This document shows positions 57,015 to 64,000 of a stretch of 64,000 nt of DNA, in pieces (within the stretch, counting starts at the first letter, position 1; every line of letters starts with the position of its first letter). The DNA is from Pseudeuparius sepicola (taxonomy: Eukaryota; Arthropoda; Insecta; Coleoptera; Anthribidae), in the NCBI GenBank assembly GCA_963920635.1, contig OY987302.1, forward strand, positions 42,349,500-42,413,499. The letters run 5' to 3'. A program made the translations under genes and the position numbers. A model generated the notes under the pieces. That model worked only from the letters and a program-made list of their open reading frames with translations, did not search any database and was not told where the DNA came from.

Positions 57015-57340
57015 TGCCATGGAGTGAGCTACAGGTGAGTTTTTTTCCAATTTTGGAATTGACGAAAAAATATAAAGATAATCTCAAAAAAACTCACCTG
57101 CAACGTGTGCTCCGCTCCTGTCCTGTACCTCGTTCCAAGAAAATGGAAATGCAAGATTCCACTATCGCGTCGGCCTCGACCTCCAAAATGGTTGGCGGCT
57201 CGTCGACCTCGAAAACTCCCCAAAATACAGAAAGGCTGGCAACTCACATGAAACCAGAAAATGTATGTTTAATCGGGTACAGCAAATTAAGCTACACAAT
57301 AAATGCACATAAAATAGTCGAAAGGTAGCATCAGGCAGGC
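57015..57340 (+). repeat. Repeat E copy 2
   Basis: Matches 33,620-33,925. It contains an added hairpin: CAGGTGAGTTTTTTT (57,030) against AAAAAAACTCACCTG (57,087). The plus frame (56,990-57,328, 112 codons, Ser/Thr-rich SASTSKMVGGSSTSKTPQNT) has no recognised domain. Confidence 0.5.
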
Positions 57341-58375
57341 GATAAAGCTAGATAAAAATCTTCATTATTGGAAAAAATACCTGATACCACCTTAGTTAAC
57401 CCCGAACTGTTTGTTTTAAAAGAGTAGCACAAAGTAGGGACAAAACCCCAGAGTGCACTGCGAACAGATCCTTGAACTCAAGCACTGACCTCCATGCACA
57501 GATCCACGACCGAACCAAAATAGTGGAACAAACCCAGTTGGGGTATCCGAACAAACCGCCAGAATCTAAGCGCTAACTTAGATCCAGGCGAACCAAGCCG
57601 AACGACCTACCACATGTGCTACAGTGTAAGGTTCAACGTACCTTGGATTATTACATGGTTTCGTATTCACTACGTCACACCAAAAATCGATATCGAAACG
57701 AGAGAGAGAACTGATATTCGACTGAATCAAATTCCAACTTGCGATTTCAGAACAGAATACTCAACTTTCTCAACTGTGTTGAAGGTTGATCATCATAATT
57801 TAAAAAAATGGTAACGGACTTTTAACAAAAAATTCCGTTACAAAATTAATGTTTCTTATCGGATTTGTACAAAAATGAACATATAGTTTTAAAAAATGGA
57901 AGCGAATTCACCCGTTCGACATTCAATAAATTCGACAAAATCGTCGCTCGTATACCATGAATCAGACTCATAAAACCATATACTGAAAAATACACGCTAT
58001 TATGCAAATTTGTATATGACTAAGGTCGACATGTTGCATGTTTTTTGCCGCTCTTGTGTGCTTTAATTAGTACTCTTTGTGCAGTACTTCATGTACAAGG
58101 GATTGTACAGACGGGCGAATAGCTTATCTTCTGCCGTTGTCTGGTTCCGATCATAATAGAGTTTGTTCTCTTATCGGCGAGCCAATTTTTTGCTTGTGTT
58201 AATCGGCATCTTCGTAACCTTTGCCTGTTTAATGTATTGGTTACGGCAATGTAACCGAGTAGTTTATTTGCGCTTGCTGAAACAATTTCTTCAAATCAGG
58301 CAAAAGCTAAACAAAAACCGCTAAACTCTATTTTATTGTATATTTGGGAAAGTTAATTATCATCTCATAATACCA
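57341..58375. other. No gene recognised
   Basis: Short open frames without motifs; no repeats noticed. Confidence 0.35.
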
Positions 58376-58394
58376 GGATGTTAACGGATGTCAA

Positions 58395-58705
58395 GAATGC
58401 AATCGAACAATATTAAGTATTTATATTTAAAAAAAAAAATTTTTTTCTTGAAATCGGCAGTGAAGTGTCTCAAAATCGTCATTAAAAGCCCAGTCGGTTG
58501 ATGGACGGGTAGTCCCTTATTATCATTATGTCTTTGCATAAGAAAACATTTTTTTCCGATTTCAAAAGAATATAATATGTACCTCAGCACTGAAGTTCTT
58601 TTTATGATTTATGTGGTTAATTTGCCCCTTGCAGAGGCCTCGGCAACTAAATTCCACATGACTCATAAAAAGTTGAACTTCAGTGCCTTGGTACATAAAT
58701 AACTA
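58395..58705 (+). repeat. Repeat D copy 2 (opposite orientation to copy 1)
   Basis: The plus strand carries TTGAAATCGGCAGTGAAGTG, TCGTCATTAAAAGCCCAGTC, then the 5S-box-C-like GATGGACGGGTAGTCCCTT and the palindrome TATGTACCTCAGCACTGAAG ... CTTCAGTGCCTTGGTACATA. Compared with copy 1 it lacks about 345 bp including most of the 5S-like part. Confidence 0.8.
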
Positions 58706-58902
58706 TTTGGACTTTTCTTTTCGATAACAACATGTATGTCAATTCTCCAACTTGATTTGGATTCCCCAGAAGAAACTGCATCACCTGGGTTTTTAGCTGG
58801 CCTTTCTATCTCAAACACAGAGATAAGCGTACTTATAATTTTGAGACACCCTGCATCAAATCTCGATATCTCCAAAATTTAATTTTAATTTTAATTTATT
58901 TT

Positions 58903-58934
58903 TAGGTGTTACATTTACCAAAATGTAACACCTA
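58903..58934. repeat. Perfect hairpin, 14-bp stem
   Basis: TAGGTGTTACATTT, loop ACCA, AAATGTAACACCTA. An isolated inverted repeat in AT-rich DNA; it could be a nested MITE tip or a stem of no function. Confidence 0.8.
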
Positions 58935-58939
58935 TTTAA

Positions 58940-59830
58940 AAGGTAACCACTGTCTATTTGAAGAGAAACATATTAATATACATTTAGGCAGGTAAATGAC
59001 TTTAAATCGCTATATTTTGTGTCAAGGATCTACGGTTATAACGGGCCTTGCAGACTAATATACCCGAAATATTCACTTTTAATGTAAGTATAATCCACAA
59101 GGTATAAAGATGTAAAATTTTGTATCCACACATTTTTCTGTTTTTGCAATATTCCATTTTCAAATTCTATACTTACTAATGACTAATGAGAAGGTATCTA
59201 TCGCTTTCTTTAAATCAATCAATTTGTAATAAATATTTTTCATTGGCTTGTTTCCAAGGTACAGGTTCTTTACGTAAATCAATATAGTATAGAATGCTTA
59301 CTTAGAATAACCCTATTCTGAAACAACTAAGCAGATTTATTTCTGCCCAAAAATTGTAATGGAAAATATTTTCTTTTGTATATTAGGTATACCTATCTTG
59401 TAAATCCTCACATAGCTGTTAAAGTCCAGAATACCTTTTGGCTTATGCTAAGGGATCAAAAATTTCTCTTGATTTTCGTGACAATAATTGAAGACTATAA
59501 ATTCTAAAGGGTCTAAGCGTTGACTGACGAATTTATAAAGACTTCTCACGGCTATAGCTTTATGTCCTGGAAAACAGAAGGCTCTGATGGCTAACAATGT
59601 ATTCTGCATTGTATTTTATCTCCGGAAAGCGCATATGGTGAACCAAAAATGTGTCAGACGTGACAGCCGCGAGCAGTCTTTAATAATATATCAGTTAACG
59701 GTATAAGTGTCAAAACCCGATTTTATTTGTTCTACACGTTGAAAGGGTCTATATGCCAAGCCTAATTATACTGAAAGAGGGCTACCTATGTGCCATCCAC
59801 ACATTTAATGCCTTAGCTACTGTTCAATAG
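58940..59830. other. No gene recognised
   Basis: AT-rich; nothing supported. Confidence 0.35.
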
Positions 59831-59835
59831 ATGAC

Positions 59836-59945
59836 ACTATCGCGGTGGCGTCGCTCGTACCGGCGCTGACTTTTTAGACTGCATGTTTTTCTGCCTTCGA
59901 TCGACCTTGGTTCGAACCGATGTCGAGGCAAGGGCATGCAGATGT
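59836..59945 (+). mobile_element. Possible tRNA-derived SINE head
   Basis: GGTGGCGTCGCTCGTACCGG could be a degenerate A-box region. GACTTTTTAGAC resembles an anticodon arm with a TTT triplet, and TTGGTTCGAACCGATG at about 59,908-59,923 holds a perfect B box. The spacing between them is longer than in a tRNA. Different in sequence from the SINE at 14.3 kb. Confidence 0.4.
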
Positions 59946-60401
59946 CTTTAAAGAAAAACACCTCTATGGCCAAGAGCGCTGGACAAATGTTGGTTCACAG
60001 TATTGCTCTTAAATAGGCTTTATCCGTGTGATTTACTAATTGTCTTACACTTGCTGGGATTACTACGGTTTTCTAGAGTTTTCCGTATTACTTGAGCGAA
60101 TGCTATCCCAGTTCTATCGGGAAAAAAGTCGGCCCTAGTCGCAAATGGCAACGGAGACAAAATAATACCTAGTAATTGCCCCCCTCCCCCGCACAAGCAT
60201 GTGGTTGCTTCTGGGGTACTCCTAGTTCGGAGTATTCTGAGGGTGAGAATTATTATTATTATTATTATCTGTATGTGCCCTGGTAAGCTAAAGTCAAAAG
60301 GATCTATGTGCCATGACGATTTTATTAGATAACAACAAAACTTAATAATCAAAAGCTTGTTGTACACAGATTACAAAAGATAATCCGGGATTAGTAAGGA
60401 C

Positions 60402-60807
60402 CAGGGACTCTTTAATGTAAGGGCACCCAGCATTATACTTTCCAATGTGAGGCCTATTCTTTCTTCATTCTAATCAGTGCTGCCAAGTATGCCATTTTAT
60501 TGGAGAATCTATGAATAAAGCTGGTACTTTGATTGTTAGTAAAAATTATTAATAATAGTTTCCATGATTTCTAAAAATTAAACTTGACAATGTTGTGTCT
60601 ACAAATACAGAATATGGCAACTGTCAAATTAAACAAATTTATTGTATAATTGAAATTCTTTAATTGTCACATCTGAGTATCTGGAAGTTAGAAAACTTAA
60701 AAATTGTGAAATGGGAAATTTTTGCCTCCTTTAGAATCTATGGCACTATCTTATCACATAAAACCTGATGGCAGTTGGACACACTGACATATAACATAAC
60801 CTTGTAC
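60402..60807 (-). mobile_element. Partial copy of the hAT B family
   Basis: Begins CAGGGACTCTTTAATGTAAG and GGCACCCAGCATTATACTTT, equal to the right end of hAT B read inward. It continues past the middle and stops at ATAACATAACCTTGTAC, about 120 bp short of the other terminus, where foldback element L begins. Internal stretches TATTGGAGAATCTATG and GGAAGTTAGAAAACTTAAAA match both halves of hAT B, showing how its unsplit centre once looked. Confidence 0.8.
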
Positions 60808-60814
60808 TACTATG

Positions 60815-61620
60815 TATTTTTCTCTGGACCAGCTCAAAATGCTGAATTTTTATTAAACTTTATATTGGTCAGGAGTGCTCTGGAATCATTGAATAAATAT
60901 TAATAAATACAAAAGCAATTTATTTCTTTACATCATCCAACCAACAAATAAAAACAATTCAAATTGTTGGACCAATAAAGTCACTGTCTAAGATGATACA
61001 TTTTCTGCGCGTTTCCTGTTGCGGCACACCAGCCACCTTAACTTATATGGACTTAGTGACTGGCAGGCTTCTGTATTTTTTAGACTTTGTTTGTAATGTC
61101 TGGGGTGGTTTTGATATACTCGATTTTTGACCTGTATAAAGTTTAAAAAATTCAGCATTTCGAGTTGCTACAGAGAAGAACACCTTGTATACTTTTTATT
61201 GGATCTTTGCACATCGACACTGTGAGTGGTCCTGTTCATCATCCAACTGTTTCGAAGTAATTCCATGGCACACTTGACTCGCCAGATGCCTATAAAATTC
61301 ATATTTTGCTCAACTTTGACACCCTGCAGAATGGAACTCCCTGTATATTTTTTGTTCAAATTTGGTATGTGGGGGTTTCCGGGTGTCCTGATTAACGCTG
61401 TGGTGTCAGATTTTAAATAAAAAAATGCCTAATAGGGTTTTTCGAAAAACGCACCCCTTTAAAAAATCGCAGTAGGCCAGGATTTCGCGGCAATGCCAAA
61501 CCCATACCTCGCAAATGATGACCTTTCAGGGACATATTTATAAAAAAATTGCCCCGTTCAATTCCCCCAGCCTACTTAGATTTTCAGGGGTGTTAACACG
61601 AAAAACCAGACACACTGTAC
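60815..61620. mobile_element. Foldback element L, copy 2, with a central insertion
   Basis: CAAAATGCTGAATTTTTATT at 60,837 is mirrored at about 61,141-61,166, and in between lies unrelated DNA. To the right, ACTTGACTCGCCAGATGCCT, CAACTTTGACACCCTGCAGA, TTTTTTGTTCAAATTTGGTA, GTGTCCTGATTAACGCTGTG and GTGTCAGATTTTAAATAAAA match the right arm of copy 1 (38,230-38,420). Confidence 0.75.
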
Positions 61621-61898
61621 CTATATACCATATACCATAGTATTTACAAGAAAAAAATATTTCAATTAGAAGTTCTTAATAGAGTGTCGGTACTGTTTTA
61701 TTTGAATCTTCTTTTCAGATTTTTGGCACATAGACCCTTGAGAATTTATAGTCTAGAATTTTAATCGATATCTCAATAAAGTGCGATATTATTTATGTTA
61801 TATTTATATTGTTCTTTTTTTGTTGCAAACGCAGAAAGCGCCGAATGTGGCGCGCTATTTAATTAAAACCATGTATAATAAAAATAATAAAAATAATC

Positions 61899-61904
61899 TT
61901 TATT
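61899..61904 (-). terminator. Polyadenylation signal for the RRM gene
   Basis: AATAAA on the minus strand about 100 bases past the stop codon, within ACACGTTTTGAGGAATAAAG. Supports a short transcript ending near 61,880, though the signal is common by chance in AT-rich DNA. Confidence 0.45.
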
Positions 61905-62004
61905 CCTCAAAACGTGTACAAATATTAAGCAATAAAAATCGATGAACTTGAGCACAGTACTAATAACTATGTTATGCGTCATACCATGAAGCGCCATTCT
62001 TCTA

Positions 62005-62343
62005 TTAGCGGCCCGAGTAACTCGCGGTACGCATCCATCCGTTGCCGACCTGCATCGAAGTCTCTGGGTAGCCGCGTCTCTTCCCCGATGCTACTGATGG
62101 TTCCACTACCAAAGGATAACCATGAAAATTAAAACCGTTGAGTTTGTCGATGGCTTTGTCGGCTGAAGACTGGTCTGGGCAGTCAACAAACGCGTAACCA
62201 CCACGCTTGATCAATATGTTGGTGCAGGAGAGGTTCTGTTCCAGGAACAGCTGGCGAAGCGCGGTTTCGCTCGTCTCTGTCGGTAAGTTGCCCACATACA
62301 GCTTGCTCATAGTAATTGGGGGTATTTTCGTCACCGCTGCCAT
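62005..62343 (-). CDS. Imp/IGF2BP-type RRM1 protein segment, 112 aa
   Basis: RNA-binding protein segment. Residues 12-88 form an RRM closely resembling RRM1 of insect Imp (IGF2 mRNA-binding protein): RNP2 LYVGNL at 15-20 and RNP1 KRGGYAFV at 46-53, followed by DCPDQSSADKAIDKLNGFNF and LVVEPSVASGKRR. Imp normally starts MSKLYVGNL, here Met12. The upstream Met1 has a strong context (CAACAATGG) and adds 11 residues. Full Imp has two RRMs and four KH domains; this frame stops at 112 after a Gly/Ser/Arg-rich tail (MQVGNGWMRTASYSGR). AATAAA follows at 61,899-61,904. An alternative is that this is the first coding exon of a larger Imp gene: AGACTTCGATGCAG|GTCGGC offers a weak donor. No RRM2 or KH exon is visible downstream in the window. 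No poly(A) tract or target duplication supports a retrocopy. Confidence 0.8.
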   Translation of the reverse strand: MAAVTKIPPITMSKLYVGNLPTETSETALRQLFLEQNLSCTNILIKRGGYAFVDCPDQSSADKAIDKLNGFNFHGYPLVVEPSVASGKRRGYPETSMQVGNGWMRTASYSGR

Positions 62344-62449
62344 TGTTGAAATCGCGATCGTGATGCGTTTCTATACACTTCAGATTCGAAGCACATACGC
62401 GGGACTCAATGACGAATGGTTTGACATATGATTTTTGACACTGATTTTC

Positions 62450-62900
62450 GGATTTATTGGGTGTTTAAACTGTTGTTTGTTCCATGACATCTGTAATAAG
62501 ATACACAATGACCAAATAATATTCGGGGCAGCATAATGTGATCATGCACTGTCACAGTATAGGTATAGATATAATCCTCGTTTATTTCTTTAGGTTATTT
62601 AACCTAAGAAACTATAGGTGCTGGCATCTTCAATAGAATTGTAATAATAACATTGGCTTATTTTCAATAGGATGTGAGAACGGGATTTTATCTAGTTTCC
62701 ATTTTGCTGTAGAATCACTCCTATCATAATTTTTGTATTGTTCTTCCAAATACATTTTTGGCATTTGTCAAAACCGCCAAACTATTTTGAGCAATAAATT
62801 AGTGCAATTATTATTATTAATAATAAAAAAAATGTGTTTTTGTTGAAAATGCATAATTAAGCTGGCATAACTCCAACTTAAAAAAGAAAAAATAAATAAA
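62450..62900. other. No gene recognised upstream of the RRM gene
   Basis: Would hold the promoter of the RRM gene if it is real. I see no confident core promoter element. Confidence 0.3.
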
Positions 62901-62904
62901 AGGT

Positions 62905-63045
62905 AAAAAACCTTTTTAAAAACAAGCTTTTATTTAAACCATGTACTAAAACAAATAAAATAAAAAAATTAAAGATTAAAAACCTTATTAAAAACAAGCT
63001 TTTTAAGCCATGCACTAAAATGAATAAAATAAAATAAGTCTAGGT
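62905..63045. repeat. Tandem pair of about 70-bp units
   Basis: ACCTTTTTAAAAACAAGCTT, then AAACCATGTACTAAAACAAA and TAAAATAAAA are repeated as ACCTTATTAAAAACAAGCTT, AAGCCATGCACTAAAATGAA, TAAAATAAAA. Confidence 0.75.
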
Positions 63046-63082
63046 TTTCGTTGAGATAATTCAATGCCAAATTGCGACAAGT

Positions 63083-63250
63083 TTTTGTAAATTAAAAAGC
63101 TTGTCACGCGAAATGTTCATAAAAGTAGGTACCAACCAATTAATTTTATTGGACAGTGATTAGTTGATAAGCAAGTAGGTACCTACTTGCCATAGTAGGT
63201 ATGTATTTTCTTTACAATTCGCGCGACAATAAGCTTTTTAATTTACGGCC
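63083..63250. mobile_element. Small palindromic element
   Basis: GTAAATTAAAAAGCTTGTCA plus CGCGAA (63,089-63,114) is mirrored at 63,218-63,246 (TTCGCGCGACAATAAGCTTT, TTAATTTAC). The centre contains the palindromic AAGTAGGTACCTACTT. Confidence 0.65.
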
Positions 63251-63685
63251 GCAATGTTAAATTTTGTGTGATGTCACTAAGTTGATCGTTTTCTACTCTT
63301 CAAGCCCTTTCTTTTGATACCCGCGCATATTAAGGGTGTTGACAAACAATACATCATCCGCCGTCTTGTGGTGACGGCCATTTTGAAAGTATTACAATAC
63401 TGAGTTTTGCATATTGTATTGTCACCAGAACTAAAGGTATATGCAAAATTTCAGCTCAATCGGATGTCAAGAAGTGGGTCTAATAATTCAGCTTGCAAGA
63501 TTCGACCCACACATACTAACAAGTGAAGTTAAATAAACGCTTGTAATAATTATTGTAAAAACAGCAAAACAAAATAAATGCATACGTGTCAGCACTAATA
63601 CCGTGTAGGCCCTCCTCTACTTCTTATCACTGCATTCATGTTTCGATGCATGCTTGATATCCTTGTTTATAAGTAAAGAGCGGAA

Positions 63686-63800
63686 TATATGCATTTAATT
63701 TCAATCGAAATATGCGCATATGTATGCATCATTTTTATTTAAAATATGCAATAATATGCATTTATTTGGCCAAATAAGCAATAATATGCATTTATATTAG
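63686..63800. repeat. ATATGCA-rich cluster, hAT A-like end
   Basis: Six or more ATATGCAT, ATATGCGCATATG and ATATGCAA motifs within 115 bp resemble the subterminal clusters of hAT element A. No TAGAGTAACCC terminus is present before the window ends, so it may be a related family or a truncated copy. Confidence 0.5.
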
Positions 63801-64000
63801 ATGTACAAATACCTTAAAAAACACCAAAACTGATTTTAGAGAAAGGGTTTATTTTAAGAAAAATGAAAGGAAAACAAATACATGAAATGTCTCGTAAAAT
63901 ACCTGTACTAAAGCAGAATTATAAAAACATTTTAATTTGAAATTGTATAGTAGGAATTTATGATTAAATACTTTTCAAAGTTTTCCAATAAAAATCTTTG

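Overview
The window looks like an intergenic, transposon-saturated stretch of an insect or other arthropod nuclear genome. The base composition is AT-rich, spliceosomal-type introns are visible in a transposase gene, and the repeats (R1-clade LINE, P-element-like, hAT, Tc1/mariner, tRNA-derived SINE, foldback MITEs, recurrent TAGGTACCTA-like motifs) are those of insects. I cannot fix the order from sequence alone. A single conserved non-transposon coding segment is recognisable: an IGF2BP/Imp-type RRM on the minus strand at 62.0-62.3 kb.

Layout. 0-1 kb: decayed R1-clade non-LTR retrotransposon (minus). 3.1-4.26 kb: tandem array of about 132-bp units. 4.5-7.2 kb: two foldback elements, the second a 1.56-kb near-complete palindrome. 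8.2-9.4 kb: two 445-bp direct repeats around a fragment that looks MULE/FLYWCH-related. 13.5-16.5 kb: minisatellites, a tRNA-derived SINE and a broken mariner-type transposase. 17.7-23.0 kb: a 5.3-kb P-element/THAP9-like transposon with inverted ends and a mutated, intron-containing transposase on the minus strand. 24.4-26 kb: an LTR-like repeat broken by a TA-flanked MITE and by a solo LTR with 4-bp target duplication.

27.0-33.4 kb: a hAT element with an 8-bp target-site duplication (TSD). It contains a second hAT element with its own 8-bp TSD, which in turn contains a third; it also holds a 5S-rRNA-like repeat and several MITEs. A second copy of the third element sits at 35.5-36.6 kb with a perfect TSD, inside a foldback element. 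37.3-42.8 kb: an identical 81-bp inverted repeat pair encloses the only intact transposase in the window (Tc1-like, DD34E, 334 aa). 43-53.5 kb: palindromes, a 232-bp hAT MITE with an identifiable empty site, a 17-bp-motif array, and a 1.44-kb palindrome with a central duplication. 54.1-56.6 kb: a second copy of the LTR-like repeat, split by a 1.64-kb hAT element with 8-bp TSD. 57-64 kb: further repeat copies, the RRM gene segment, and AT-rich repeats to the end.

There is no operon-like or pathway-like gene set. The biology on view is layered transposition. Several insertions can be ordered in time from nested TSDs, and two transposase sources can be judged: the Tc1-like gene is open throughout, while the P-like and hAT genes are dead. 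I found no convincing new molecular system. The strongest leads are the Tc1 gene inside perfect 81-bp inverted repeats, the P-like element with repeated internal motifs, the short RRM gene, and the 5S-derived repeat.
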